This document shows positions 28,671 through 38,056 of a stretch of 64,000 nucleotides of DNA, piece by piece. Source of the stretch: Rhizobium sp. RU36D (GTDB lineage: Bacteria; Pseudomonadota; Alphaproteobacteria; Rhizobiales; Rhizobiaceae); the NCBI RefSeq assembly GCF_900176345.1, contig NZ_FWXU01000005.1, positions 186,001 to 250,000 of the forward strand. The letters run 5' to 3'. The notes under the pieces are model-generated. The model was not told the DNA's origin and did not search any database. It saw nothing but the letters and a program-made list of their open reading frames with translations. The position numbers and the translations under genes were made by a program. The stretch's first letter is position 1, and the number at the start of each line of letters is the position of its first letter.

Positions 28671-29789
28671 TTACTTATAAACCGCGGCAACGAGGCGACG
28701 GCAGGCGTCGACGAGGTTGGGTTCCTGAAGAAGGGCGCCGCCGACGAGGTACATGACATCGTTGCCATAGGCGTCGCGCATCTCCGGCACCCGGGCAAAG
28801 GTCATGCCGCCGCCGGGGGCCGCGACGATGGCCTTGGGACCGCCGAGGTCTTCGGCGCAGGCGCGCGCAATCGACAGGCACTCGTCGCGGGTGAAGCCGA
28901 AACGTCCGCCGAAATTCGGATAGATCACGGCATCCGCCCCCATCAGGCGATGCAAGGTGCCGAAGAAGCTGCGATGCGAGAAACCGCAATCCGGAGAAAC
29001 GACGTTGGCGCCTGAAAATGCCGGGTGCGAGACGATCGGCAGCGCGAAATCAGGATCGGCAGCGAGCGTGCGAACCACGTCATAGCCGGCCAGTGCGGGG
29101 GCGATCATGACGGCGCCGGCGCCCAGTTCCTGCGCCGTCTTGGCCCGCTCGATGATAGCGGTGGCCGGGCCGGTGATATTCGGCACGAAACGCGTCTTGC
29201 CGCCGGTTGTCGCATTGGCATCGCCGACGGCATCGACACAGGCGCGCAACCGCTCCTCGAAGGGCGACGTCTTCTGGTCCACCAGTCCGTGATCGTCCTT
29301 CACATAGTGCATGCCGCCCAATGCGAAGTCGCGGGCGAGGCGCGCGAGCTCCCGCGTCGTCAGGCCAACCGGCTTGATCGCCGACATGAGTAGCGGGGTC
29401 TGGCCGATGCCCGCCTGTTCGCGCAGCCCGGAAATGCCGTGCCGGGGACCCTTGCAGAGTTGCAAAAGCCCGGGCGACAGATGGATGTCTTCGACCTTCA
29501 GGCCCGGCTTTATCGAACTGTTGCCGAAGACGATGTTGAGGAATTGCAGGAAATCGCCACCGACATCGTCCTCGGAATAGGAGATCGTCGCGAGATAGCC
29601 CGGACGCCCCGCGGGATCGGTTTCGAGCGTTTCAAGCCTGCCAAGGATCTCGTCTTCGACATAGCCGCTGGGCACGGCATTGCGTGGGATTTCGACGGTC
29701 TGCTCCAGCGCGATGTCGAGCGCGCGCGCCTTTGCTTCCGCTTCGTCGGCGGCGCGCACGAAATAGGTGACGGCAAAGCGCGGTGCCAT
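28671..29789 (-). CDS. RuBisCO-like protein (form IV)
   Basis: A 372-aa protein with the RuBisCO large-subunit barrel. The active-site region SAIKPVGLT (about 136-144) matches KPK of true RuBisCO. The metal/carbamate motif is YVKDDH (162-167), so Lys164 and Asp166 are kept but the Glu after them is His. SHPAFSGA (254-261) and PGGGM (325-329) fill the positions of later active-site loops. Loss of canonical residues says it does not fix CO2. Known form IV enzymes are enolases or isomerases in methylthioribose pathways, or act on oxo-isoapionate phosphate. It is last of five coupled genes; its ATG shares one base with the upstream stop. Confidence 0.92.
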   Translation of the reverse strand: MAPRFAVTYFVRAADEAEAKARALDIALEQTVEIPRNAVPSGYVEDEILGRLETLETDPAGRPGYLATISYSEDDVGGDFLQFLNIVFGNSSIKPGLKVEDIHLSPGLLQLCKGPRHGISGLREQAGIGQTPLLMSAIKPVGLTTRELARLARDFALGGMHYVKDDHGLVDQKTSPFEERLRACVDAVGDANATTGGKTRFVPNITGPATAIIERAKTAQELGAGAVMIAPALAGYDVVRTLAADPDFALPIVSHPAFSGANVVSPDCGFSHRSFFGTLHRLMGADAVIYPNFGGRFGFTRDECLSIARACAEDLGGPKAIVAAPGGGMTFARVPEMRDAYGNDVMYLVGGALLQEPNLVDACRRLVAAVYK

Positions 29790-30796
29790 CAGAGCGCCTC
29801 CGCCTTTTGTGCGGAATGCACATGGTCGAGACGAACTTCGGCAAGCTCCGCCTCATCGATTGCCATGGGCTTGCCGATGAGATCGCCGATGGCCGCAACC
29901 AGAGCGCCTGCATCGAGCCCGTATTTCTTCATCAGATACGGTTTCGACGCGCCATGAGCGAAAGTATCGTTCAGGCCGAGGCGCTTGAGCTTGATGCCAA
30001 GACCCTCTTCCGCCAGGATTTCCGCGACCAGCGATCCCAAGCCACCAACGACGGTGTGGTTTTCCAGAGTGATGACGCCTTTCTTGCCGCGGGCCGCCTT
30101 CAAGAGACCCTCCCGGTCAAAGGGCTTCAGCGTCGAGGCATGCAGATGCGTGACACCAATTCCGCGCGCCTGCAGCGGTCGGGTTGCGCGCAAGGCTTCT
30201 TCGGTGCAGACGCCTGAGGAGACCACAAGCACGTCGTCGCCTTCGGAGAGAACCCGGAGCTTGTTGAACTCGAAGGGTGTGGCAAAGAGCCGAGGCACCT
30301 CGCCGCGCAACACGCGGACATAGACGGGGCCGTCGATGCTGTCTGCAACCTCAAGCACGGTCTCGACCTCGGTCGCGTCGCCGGTTTCCAGGATCGTCAT
30401 ATTGGGCACGGCGCGCAGCACCGCGATGTCCTCGATAGCCTGATGGGTGATGCCGCCGGGGGTGGTGATGCCCGGCAGGAAGCCCATCAGCCGGACCTTG
30501 CGGTTGGAATAGGCGATCGAATTGATCAGCTGGTCATAGGGCCGGCGATAGAGAAAGACCGAGAAGGTATGGATGAACGGACGATAGCCCTGCATCGCGA
30601 GGCCGCCGGCAAAGGAGAGCATGTTCTGCTCCGCCATGCCAAGCGACAGGAATTGGTCCGGATGCCGGTCGCGGAAGCCATCGACCTCGCAGGAGGAAGT
30701 GAGATCGGCGGACAGGCAGAGCACTTCCGGCCTTGCCGTGGCAAAGGCTTCGAAGGCTTTGGCATAGGGGCGGTTGACGATTTCGACCATGCTCAT
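29789..30796 (-). CDS. Transketolase-like protein, C-terminal (pyrimidine-binding) half
   Basis: A 335-aa protein with the TPP pyrimidine-binding domain (about 1-180, including RDRHPDQFLSLGMAEQNMLS with the conserved Glu) and the transketolase C-terminal domain (about 190-330). The companion half is encoded immediately upstream with a four-base overlap, so the enzyme is a two-subunit transketolase. Split transketolases are known in sugar catabolism, for example apulose-4-phosphate transketolase. Here it is flanked by MtnA-like and RuBisCO-like genes, so its ketose phosphate may be unusual. Confidence 0.92.
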   Translation of the reverse strand: MSMVEIVNRPYAKAFEAFATARPEVLCLSADLTSSCEVDGFRDRHPDQFLSLGMAEQNMLSFAGGLAMQGYRPFIHTFSVFLYRRPYDQLINSIAYSNRKVRLMGFLPGITTPGGITHQAIEDIAVLRAVPNMTILETGDATEVETVLEVADSIDGPVYVRVLRGEVPRLFATPFEFNKLRVLSEGDDVLVVSSGVCTEEALRATRPLQARGIGVTHLHASTLKPFDREGLLKAARGKKGVITLENHTVVGGLGSLVAEILAEEGLGIKLKRLGLNDTFAHGASKPYLMKKYGLDAGALVAAIGDLIGKPMAIDEAELAEVRLDHVHSAQKAEAL

Positions 30797-31728
30797 GCCC
30801 CTTCCATTTCGGCTGCATCGATCCCGAGTTCGGCGGCCAGCGCCACCTGCATTTCCTTCCGCTCCTCCACGCTCTTGAAGCGCACATAATGTAGTCGCGG
30901 GAAGCGTTTTTTCAGGAAGTCCATGCCCTGGTAGGGCGATGTGTTGGCGAGCACCACCAACGGCTTGCCGGCTTCCGCGCTCTCGGCGGCGTCGCGCAGG
31001 GCTTTCAGGTCATGACCGTCCACCGAGCGGCAAGTGACGCCGAAGGCGGAGACGCGAGCTTGAAGATCACCGAGATCCAGCACCGACGACATGGCGCCAT
31101 CGCATTGCTGGCGGTTCACATCGACGACGACGCGGATGTTGTCGATGCCGTGATAGCTCATGGCCGCAAGGCATTCCCAGGTCTGGCCTTCCTGGAACTC
31201 GCCGTCGGACATATAGACCCAGACCTTGCCCGGCTCATGTCTGCGCAGCCGTGCCCAGGCAACGCCCGAGGCCATGGAAAGCCCTTGGGCCAGCGATCCG
31301 GTCGTGACTTCCATGCCCGGACTATGCTCGGCGCCGATCATTTCGACCGAGCCGCCATCCTTATTGAAATGGTCGAGTGCATGCTCGTCCATTCGGCCGG
31401 TTTCGATCAAGGCCGAATAGATGACCAGCGCATAGTGGGCGGGAGAGATGAAGAAGCGATCATATTCCGGGCCGATGGGGCCGTGATAGCCGGCACCGGT
31501 AAAGGAATCGGGATTGTGGGCCGAGGGCACGCCGCGGAACGGGAGCGGCACCTTAGGCAACGTCGGCTCACCGATCTTAAGCAACTCGTTGTAGAGCAGG
31601 GCCAGGCTCTCGGCGGCCGAGCAGGCCTGGCTGAGATACCCGCCATTATGTTTCATCGTGTGAAAGAACACACGTCTGCGAATACCGAGGGCGATGTCCT
31701 CGGTTGATCTGGCGTTGGGCAGGATCAT
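30793..31728 (-). CDS. Transketolase-like protein, N-terminal (diphosphate-binding) half
   Basis: A 311-aa protein with the TPP diphosphate and Mg-binding domain. The signature is SDGEFQEGQTWE followed by VDVNRQQCDG, the usual GDG-N motif with Ser in place of the first Gly. Early motifs are GGYLSQACSAAESLALLY and ISPAHYALVIYSAL. It pairs with the following gene to make one active site. It begins four bases after the MtnA-like gene stops. Confidence 0.92.
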   Translation of the reverse strand: MILPNARSTEDIALGIRRRVFFHTMKHNGGYLSQACSAAESLALLYNELLKIGEPTLPKVPLPFRGVPSAHNPDSFTGAGYHGPIGPEYDRFFISPAHYALVIYSALIETGRMDEHALDHFNKDGGSVEMIGAEHSPGMEVTTGSLAQGLSMASGVAWARLRRHEPGKVWVYMSDGEFQEGQTWECLAAMSYHGIDNIRVVVDVNRQQCDGAMSSVLDLGDLQARVSAFGVTCRSVDGHDLKALRDAAESAEAGKPLVVLANTSPYQGMDFLKKRFPRLHYVRFKSVEERKEMQVALAAELGIDAAEMEGA

Positions 31729-31732
31729 TGTT

Positions 31733-32827
31733 TCAGCTCCGTTCCGGGAAGAGCGCCTTCAGTCCCTCGGGCGAAGGCGTGGCAATGCCGCGCTCGGTGA
31801 TCAGGCCGGTGATGAGGCGCGCGGGGGTGACGTCAAAGGCGGGATTGGCCGCCGGGCTGCCTTCCGGCGAGATGCGCACCGTGGCAATAGAGCCGTCGGC
31901 GGCGCGGCCCTGGACGAAACTCACCTCGTCGGCAGCGCGCTCCTCGATCGGAATTTCCTTCACCCCGTCATGCACCGTCCAGTCGATGGTCGGCGAGGGA
32001 AGTGCGACATAGAAAGGCACGCCATTGTCGCGCGCAGCCAGCGCCTTAAGATAGGTGCCAATCTTGTTGCAGACATCGCCATTGGCCGTAGTGCGGTCGG
32101 TGCCGACGATCACCATGTCGATATCGCCATGCTGCATTAGATGCCCGCCGGCATTGTCGACGATCAGCGTATGGGGCACGCCATGGCCGTTCATCTCCCA
32201 GGCGGTCAGATAGGCGCCCTGGTTGCGCGGCCGGGTTTCGTCGACATAGACATGGACCGGAATGCCTTCTTCCACCGCCATATAGATCGGCGCGGTCGCC
32301 GTGCCGTAATCCACGGTCGCCAGCCAGCCGGCATTGCAGTGGGTCAGGATGCGCACGGGCTCGCCCGGTTTCTTCTTCGAAGCGATCTCGCGGATAACAT
32401 CAAGGCCGTTGGCGCCGATGGCACGGTTCAGCTCCACGTCTTCCTCGGCGATCTCGGCCGCGCGCCGATAGGCCGCCTCTGCCCGATCACCCTCGGGAAG
32501 TGGCCTCAAATGGTCGCGCATGGCATTCAGCGCCCAGCGCAGGTTGATCGCTGTCGGCCGGGTTTCGTTCAGTTCCTCCCATACGGCATCGAGATGCGCG
32601 TCGGAGGGATCCTTTGCCATGGCGATGGCCACGCCATAGGCGGCGGTAACCCCGATGAGCGGCGCGCCGCGCACCCACATGTCACGGATCGCAACTGCGA
32701 CGTCGGTCACGGTCTTCAGTGTGACGACACGAAACTCATGGGGCAGCCAGCGCTGGTCGATGATGTCGACCGAGCGGCCATCCTCGTTGAGCCAGATCGT
32801 ATGGTAGTGGCGTTCTCCGACTTTCAC
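31733..32827 (-). CDS. mtnA: MtnA-like aldose-1-phosphate isomerase
   Basis: A 364-aa protein of the MtnA/eIF2B-like family. It isomerises 5-methylthioribose-1-phosphate (or a related 5-deoxypentose 1-phosphate) to the ribulose 1-phosphate. Active-site elements are present: RGAPLIG near 53, the catalytic Cys in [21 protein letters not shown] and the catalytic Asp in [20 protein letters not shown]. It starts inside the stop of the kinase gene (ATGA). The rest of the classical methionine salvage genes (mtnB, mtnC, mtnD) is absent, so the product probably goes another way. Confidence 0.93.
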   Translation of the reverse strand: MKVGERHYHTIWLNEDGRSVDIIDQRWLPHEFRVVTLKTVTDVAVAIRDMWVRGAPLIGVTAAYGVAIAMAKDPSDAHLDAVWEELNETRPTAINLRWALNAMRDHLRPLPEGDRAEAAYRRAAEIAEEDVELNRAIGANGLDVIREIASKKKPGEPVRILTHCNAGWLATVDYGTATAPIYMAVEEGIPVHVYVDETRPRNQGAYLTAWEMNGHGVPHTLIVDNAGGHLMQHGDIDMVIVGTDRTTANGDVCNKIGTYLKALAARDNGVPFYVALPSPTIDWTVHDGVKEIPIEERAADEVSFVQGRAADGSIATVRISPEGSPAANPAFDVTPARLITGLITERGIATPSPEGLKALFPERS

Positions 32828-34095
32828 GCGAGAATCTCCTTTTCAAGCCGTTCCACCGTCTCGCGGATGTCGCGGAGGCTGTGGATACGCTGCCGGTTGA
32901 CGGCGAGGTGACGCCCGAGCTTGAGCGCCTTGCTTTCGCAACGGGCACGGCTGTCGGGGTCGGTGATGGTTTCGAAATCGGCATTGTGGGCGAGGCCGAT
33001 AATCCGGCGATGGATCTCGATGCCGGCAAAGCCGAGCATCTCATGCCAGATGTCATTCATGACGCAGGCCAGCGCCTGCTCGGCGGCCAGCGGATCGCTG
33101 CGGCTCTCAAACAGGCTTGCCTGATAGAGAATGCCCTTGCGCTCGGTGCGCCAGAGATGGGCAAACTCGGCCCGGAAGGTTTCCCACAGCGTATCGATCG
33201 TGCCCAGCAGATAGGCGCGCATGGAATCGCGGGCGCCGGGAGTGGCCTCATGACCTGTCTGCGAGAAATAGCTCATCCAGAAATTTGCAGCCAGCATGCC
33301 GATGTCGAAGCTGATCGGACCGTAGAAGGCGAATTCCGGATCGATGATCCGCGTCTCGGCCTCGGTCACCATCACGGAGCCAGTATGCAGGTCGCCATGG
33401 CAGAGCGTTTCGGCCTTGGCGGAGAACAGGTGCTTCAGCCGCTGCGCCTCGACCTTGAGGTCGCGGTCGGCCCTCAGTTCCGCAACCAGCGGGTCGAGCT
33501 GTGGCGTGGTGTGCCGGTTCAGCGGCGCTTCGAAATAGGGATCGGAAAAGACGAGGTTTTCCGTGATGTCGCAAAGCTCGACATTGTCGGAAAACAGCGC
33601 GACATCCGCCTTCTTGGCGCGGGTATCCATCGAGAGGTCGGAACCGCGAAACAGCGTGCGCGCCACGAACAGGCCCAGATCACGGCCAACCCTCGGCAGC
33701 TCGCGCCCATCGATCAAAGCGCGGCGCAGGATGACGTGCGGTGTCAGGAACTCCATGGCGATGATCGCCTGGGCTTCATCGAAGAACAGGATTTCCGGAA
33801 CCATGCCTGGGTCGCGGGCGGCCTGGCGTTTCAGGGCGTGATATTCGAAGAAGGAGCGCTTGAGCGGCAGCGGCCAGCTTTCACCGACGAGGCGAACATA
33901 GGGCAGCGCCTGCTTGACGATGACGCTGCCGGTCTCGCCGGTCACGATGAAGACCAGGTTCAGGTTGCCGTCGCCGACTTCCTTGATGCTCCAGAGCGAC
34001 GAATTGTCACCGATCCTCCGCTTTATGGCGGCGTTGCCGCCCAGCCGGACCGGCAATGTTTCCACTGTCAATGCCTCGAAGGCGTGGCTGTCCAT
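32824..34095 (-). CDS. mtnK: MtnK-like sugar kinase (methylthioribose kinase family)
   Basis: A 423-aa kinase of the APH/choline-kinase-like fold. The catalytic loop is [13 protein letters not shown] and the metal loop is [17 protein letters not shown], as in S-methyl-5-thioribose kinase. N-terminal segment [14 protein letters not shown] is the ATP-binding loop. It makes the sugar 1-phosphate that MtnA uses. It is first in a five-gene leftward operon and divergent from an RbsACB-type importer that may supply its substrate. Related pentoses such as 5-deoxyribose are possible substrates. Confidence 0.92.
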   Translation of the reverse strand: MDSHAFEALTVETLPVRLGGNAAIKRRIGDNSSLWSIKEVGDGNLNLVFIVTGETGSVIVKQALPYVRLVGESWPLPLKRSFFEYHALKRQAARDPGMVPEILFFDEAQAIIAMEFLTPHVILRRALIDGRELPRVGRDLGLFVARTLFRGSDLSMDTRAKKADVALFSDNVELCDITENLVFSDPYFEAPLNRHTTPQLDPLVAELRADRDLKVEAQRLKHLFSAKAETLCHGDLHTGSVMVTEAETRIIDPEFAFYGPISFDIGMLAANFWMSYFSQTGHEATPGARDSMRAYLLGTIDTLWETFRAEFAHLWRTERKGILYQASLFESRSDPLAAEQALACVMNDIWHEMLGFAGIEIHRRIIGLAHNADFETITDPDSRARCESKALKLGRHLAVNRQRIHSLRDIRETVERLEKEILA

Positions 34096-34172
34096 GATTG
34101 CTCCTCCTCAGCATGGGGCTGCCTCCACCGCGCGCCGCCATGTCGTTCTTATCAACAGCTAAGGCATGATCT

Positions 34173-34201
34173 TGTCAAATGTCAACGGCCTTGACATTTG
34201 A
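34173..34201. promoter_or_regulatory. Palindromic operator with divergent -35 elements
   Basis: TCAAATGTCAA-CGGCC-TTGACATTTGA (34175-34201) is an inverted repeat with perfect 11-bp arms and a five-base spacer, in the 145-bp gap between mtnK and the importer. Each arm contains TTGACA, one facing each way, so the site itself supplies the two -35 boxes. Rightward, TAACCT at 34215-34220 is a fair -10. A regulator bound here would control both operons. The segment 34173-34185 on the minus strand (TTGACATTTGACA) resembles a site in front of the SorC-type gene. Confidence 0.75.
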
Positions 34202-34240
34202 TGAATGGTCATCCTAACCTGATGGCATTGGGAGGAGAGA

Positions 34241-35755
34241 ATGAGCGAACAGGCAGTGTTTCGCATTGAGGACGTGCGCAAATCCTTTGGGCCGGTCACG
34301 GTCCTGCAGGGTGTTGACCTCGACCTCAAGGCAGGCGCAGTAACGGTGTTGATGGGTGCCAATGGCGCCGGCAAGTCGACGCTCGTGCGCATCCTTTCAG
34401 GTGTTTACACCCGTGATGGCGGCAGGATCACGCTTGCGGGACAGGCGTTCGATCCGGCGACGCCGGCTGAGGCTATCCGGGCGGGCGTGGTCACCGTTCA
34501 CCAGAATATCAATGATGGCGTCGTTGCCGATCTCGATGTCGCCACCAATCTCACCCTGGACCGGCTCAATGGCAGCGGTGCGCGCTTGCTGTTCAATCCG
34601 AGGCGGGTGCGGCGCGAGGCTGCCGCGGTTGCCTCCCGCATGGGCCTGCACATTGATCTCGCCGCCAATATCAATGACCTGACGCTTGCCGACCGGCAGA
34701 TGGTCGCCATTGCCCGGGCGATGGCCCATGAGCCCCGGGTGCTGATCCTGGACGAGCCGACGTCGTCCCTTTCCAGTGCCGAGGCGGATCGGCTGTTCGA
34801 ACTGGTCGATCGCCTCAAGGCCCGTGGCGTCGCCATCCTCTATATCTCGCATCGCATGTCCGATATCCGCCGTTTGGCAGACAGCATCCTGTCCTTGCGG
34901 GATGGCCGGATCACCGGCCGCTTCGAGGGGCCTGACCTAGACTATGAGGGTGCGGTCAATGCCATGCTGGGCCGCAAGGTCTCAGCGGGCGCCATCGCCA
35001 TGCGCGAGGGCGGCCCGGCTGTCTTTACCGCGCGTGGACTGAAGCTGTCCGAGCATACGCGGCCCTTCGACTTCGATCTCGCGGATGGTGAGATCGTTGC
35101 CGTGACAGGGCTTGTCGGTGTCGGCAAGACGGCGCTTGCTGAAACGCTGTTTGGTGCTCGCCCGCCTGCTGCGGGTGAGATGACCCTGGACGGCAGACGC
35201 TATGCCCCGAAAACGACGGGCCAGGCGATCGACCGGGGCGTCTTCCTCGTCGCCAAGGATCGCGCCATCAGCGGCATCGTGCCAGATTTCAATATCTACG
35301 AGAATATCAGTTTGCCATTCCTGCGCCGCCTGTCGTCGCTCGGCATCTCCAGCCGGCGGGCCGAAAGGGCGCGGGCCAGGCGGCAGATCGCCGAACTGGG
35401 TGTCGTCTGCCGCACGGAGCGGGACGAGATGCAGACCCTTTCGGGCGGAAACCAGCAGAAGGTCATGGTCGGTCGCTGGCTGTCGGAGCCCTCGCGGCTG
35501 CTCATTCTCGACGAACCGTTCCAGGGCGTCGACATCGCGGCCCGGCGCGACATCGGCGAGAAGCTACGGGCGTCTGCCTCGGGGCGGTCCACAATTATCT
35601 TTCTGACCGAACTCGACGAGGCCTTCGAGGTCGCAGACCGGATCCTCGTCATGTCGGAACAGACCATCGTTGGCGCGCACCGAAACGCCGATATCGATGT
35701 GGACCGGCTGCTCCAGGAGATCGCCGGGCAATTCTATCAACAGGTCAGCGCATGA
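34241..35755 (+). CDS. ABC monosaccharide importer ATPase (RbsA/MglA type, double)
   Basis: A 504-aa protein with two nucleotide-binding domains. Domain 1 has Walker A GANGAGKST, signature-like LTLADRQMVAIARAM and Walker B LILDEPTSSLSS. Domain 2 has a degenerate Walker A (GLVGVGKT), signature LSGGNQQKV and Walker B LLILDEPFQGVD. One degenerate half is normal for RbsA/MglA. GGGAGGAG precedes the ATG. It is the first gene of a three-gene importer divergent from mtnK. Confidence 0.94.
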   Translation: MSEQAVFRIEDVRKSFGPVTVLQGVDLDLKAGAVTVLMGANGAGKSTLVRILSGVYTRDGGRITLAGQAFDPATPAEAIRAGVVTVHQNINDGVVADLDVATNLTLDRLNGSGARLLFNPRRVRREAAAVASRMGLHIDLAANINDLTLADRQMVAIARAMAHEPRVLILDEPTSSLSSAEADRLFELVDRLKARGVAILYISHRMSDIRRLADSILSLRDGRITGRFEGPDLDYEGAVNAMLGRKVSAGAIAMREGGPAVFTARGLKLSEHTRPFDFDLADGEIVAVTGLVGVGKTALAETLFGARPPAAGEMTLDGRRYAPKTTGQAIDRGVFLVAKDRAISGIVPDFNIYENISLPFLRRLSSLGISSRRAERARARRQIAELGVVCRTERDEMQTLSGGNQQKVMVGRWLSEPSRLLILDEPFQGVDIAARRDIGEKLRASASGRSTIIFLTELDEAFEVADRILVMSEQTIVGAHRNADIDVDRLLQEIAGQFYQQVSA

Positions 35756-36804
35756 TGATGAGTGAACAGAGCAAATCCGCCACGACAGGTGTTGTCCCAC
35801 CCGCTGCCTTCAGCATGCGGGAGGCCGCGATCAAATACGGCTTTCTGGTGCTGCTCGTCGGCATGGTGGTTTATTTCTCCCTGGTCACCGGCGGGTTCGC
35901 CTCGCCGCAGAGTGCTGTCTTCATCTTGCAATCCGTTTCGATCACCGGGATCCTGGCGCTTGGCGTCACGGCGACGCTGGTCGTCGGCGGCTTCGACCTA
36001 TCGATCGGCTCGGTCGCCACGACGGCCATGATGGCCTCTTCCTATGTCATGGTGGTGATGGGTGGCGATGCGCTGACGGCAACGCTGGTCTGCCTGGCGG
36101 TCGGCGTGTTCGTGGGCCTCATCAATGGCATCATCATCGTCTATATGCGGGTGCCGGATCTCCTGGCGACGCTTGGCATGATGTTCCTGCTGCTCGGCCT
36201 CCAGCGCATTCCAACGGAGGGCCGTTCTATTGCCACCGGCATGTCGCTGCCCGACGGTTCGACCGCCACGGGTGCCTTCAGCCCCGCCTTCCTGGCACTT
36301 GGGCGTCATCGGTTTGATTTCATCCTGCCCAATCTCGTGCCGGTGTCGGTGGTCGTGTTGATCGTGCTGGCGATCGTCATCTGGTTCTTCCTGGAATACA
36401 CGCGCTTCGGGCGGATGATGTATGCGGTCGGTTCCAATGAGCGTGCCGCTGCACTCGCCGGAGCGCCCGTCAATGCCTACAAGATTTCCGCCTACATCAT
36501 CTCGGGCGTGTTTGCGTCGATCGGCGGCATCCTGCTGGCCGCACGGCTCGGCCGCGGCGACATTGCCTCCGGCAACAATTTGCTTCTCGATGCGGTCGCC
36601 GCTGCACTGATCGGCTTTGCCGTGCTGGGCGCCGCCAAGCCCAACGCCTTCGGCACCGCCATCGGCGCCCTCTTTGTCGGCATCCTGCTGCAGGGCCTGA
36701 CGATGATGAATGCGCCTTACTACACCCAGGATTTCATCAAGGGCGCCGTGCTGGTGATCGCCCTGATATTCACCTTTGCGCTCTCGAAAAGAGGCAAACG
36801 CTGA
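35752..36804 (+). CDS. ABC monosaccharide importer permease (RbsC type)
   Basis: A 350-aa inner-membrane protein with about eight to ten helices and the RbsC signature GGFDLSIGSVAT near residue 80. The start overlaps the ATPase stop by four bases. It carries one predicted permease, which should act as a homodimer. The specificity will come from the binding protein that follows. Confidence 0.93.
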   Translation: MMMSEQSKSATTGVVPPAAFSMREAAIKYGFLVLLVGMVVYFSLVTGGFASPQSAVFILQSVSITGILALGVTATLVVGGFDLSIGSVATTAMMASSYVMVVMGGDALTATLVCLAVGVFVGLINGIIIVYMRVPDLLATLGMMFLLLGLQRIPTEGRSIATGMSLPDGSTATGAFSPAFLALGRHRFDFILPNLVPVSVVVLIVLAIVIWFFLEYTRFGRMMYAVGSNERAAALAGAPVNAYKISAYIISGVFASIGGILLAARLGRGDIASGNNLLLDAVAAALIGFAVLGAAKPNAFGTAIGALFVGILLQGLTMMNAPYYTQDFIKGAVLVIALIFTFALSKRGKR

Positions 36805-36854
36805 GGCGGGAGGCCGCAGCGGATAACCAAGATAGACAAGTGGAGGAGACTGAT

Positions 36855-37898
36855 ATGAGCATTTCTCGCAGAACTCTGGGCAAGCTGACATTGGGACTGA
36901 TGGGCGCCGTGGCATTTGCCGGCCCGTCTTTCGCGGCCGACATGCCCAAGCCATTCGACAAGCCGGGCGACGTGAAGATTGCGCTCGTGCGCTATCTCTC
37001 GACCGGTGACTTTTTCCAGTCCTATCTCTCGGGCGTTGAGGCCCAGGCCAAGGCACTCGGCGTCCAGCTTCAGGTCTTCGACAGCCGCCAGGATGCTGCT
37101 CTCCAGGCCGACATGGTCGACCAGGCGATTGCGCTTGGCGTGCAGGGCATCATCATCCAGCACGGCCTGACGGAATCCATGAAGGAAGCCGCCCAGCGCG
37201 CCGTGGATGCCGGCATCAAGGTCGTCGCCTTTGACGTGAACGTCGAAAACGACAAGATCCCGCAGATCGAGCAGTCCGACCGCGACCTGGCGCGCCTGGC
37301 GCTGGAGCAGGCGATCAAGGACAATGGCGAAAGCTTCAAGGCCGGCTACGTTTATGTTGCCGGTATCGCCCCGCTCGACCGCCGCGACGAGACCTGGAAG
37401 GAATTCAAGAAGAAGTATCCTGGCATCAATGAAGCCGCCCAGTTCGGCACGATGGATAACCCGATCGCCAATTCCGTCGCCAACCAGGCCCGTTCGGTCA
37501 TTTCGGCCAATCCCGATATCACCGTGATGTTCGCCCCCTATGACGAATTCGCCAAGGGCGTGAAGATCGCTGTCGACGAGGCGGGGCTGACCTCCAGCGT
37601 CAAGATCTATTCCGCCGACATCTCCACATCCGACATCGCCGCCATGCGCGAGCCCGGTTCCGCCTGGGTCGCTACCGCCGCCACCAACCCGGCTGTCGTC
37701 GGCCAGGTCTCCGTCCGCGCGCTGGCGATGTCGCTGGCTGGTGAAGATCCGGGCAAGCAGGTCATCGTGCCGCCGACCCTGATCACCCAGAAGGATTTGA
37801 ACGACCAGGACATCAAGAACATGGAAGAGCTTGGTGCGAAGCTGCCGCAGTTCGCCCATGCCGATGTGGCCATGCCCGCCTGGATGCCGAAGCCCTGA
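36855..37898 (+). CDS. ABC monosaccharide importer binding protein (ribose-type)
   Basis: A 347-aa periplasmic protein of the RbsB/family 4B type. The signal peptide has the twin-arginine-like start MSISRRTLGKL followed by a hydrophobic core (TLGLMGAVAFAGPSFA) and probable cleavage before ADMPKP. The mature part begins the fold with IALVRYLSTGDFFQSYLSGV. GTGGAGGAG lies upstream of ATG 36855. Its genomic partner is an MtnK-like kinase, so a 5-modified pentose is a reasonable ligand, but this is inference. A strong terminator follows. Confidence 0.9.
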   Translation: MSISRRTLGKLTLGLMGAVAFAGPSFAADMPKPFDKPGDVKIALVRYLSTGDFFQSYLSGVEAQAKALGVQLQVFDSRQDAALQADMVDQAIALGVQGIIIQHGLTESMKEAAQRAVDAGIKVVAFDVNVENDKIPQIEQSDRDLARLALEQAIKDNGESFKAGYVYVAGIAPLDRRDETWKEFKKKYPGINEAAQFGTMDNPIANSVANQARSVISANPDITVMFAPYDEFAKGVKIAVDEAGLTSSVKIYSADISTSDIAAMREPGSAWVATAATNPAVVGQVSVRALAMSLAGEDPGKQVIVPPTLITQKDLNDQDIKNMEELGAKLPQFAHADVAMPAWMPKP

Positions 37899-37921
37899 GC
37901 TTTACGGAACGACAAGATAAA

Positions 37922-37954
37922 GGGGGCGGTCCGCCGGGCCGCCCCCATTTTTTT
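37922..37954 (+). terminator. Rho-independent terminator after the importer
   Basis: GGGGGCGG and CCGCCCCC form an 8-bp GC stem around a nine-base loop, followed by A and then seven Ts. It ends the importer operon 23 bases after the stop codon. Confidence 0.92.
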
Positions 37955-38056
37955 ATTCATGGACGTTTGTCTGTTGCGATGGCGGTTGGGGCCAGATTGG
38001 CACGCCGCCCGTATATGTGCTAATGTGGGGATGTGGGAACTAGCGAGGTAGTCCGC

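Noticed and set aside
28671..29789. A true CO2-fixing RuBisCO
   Set aside because: KDDH lacks the Glu ligand, the loops differ, and there is no small subunit or phosphoribulokinase gene.
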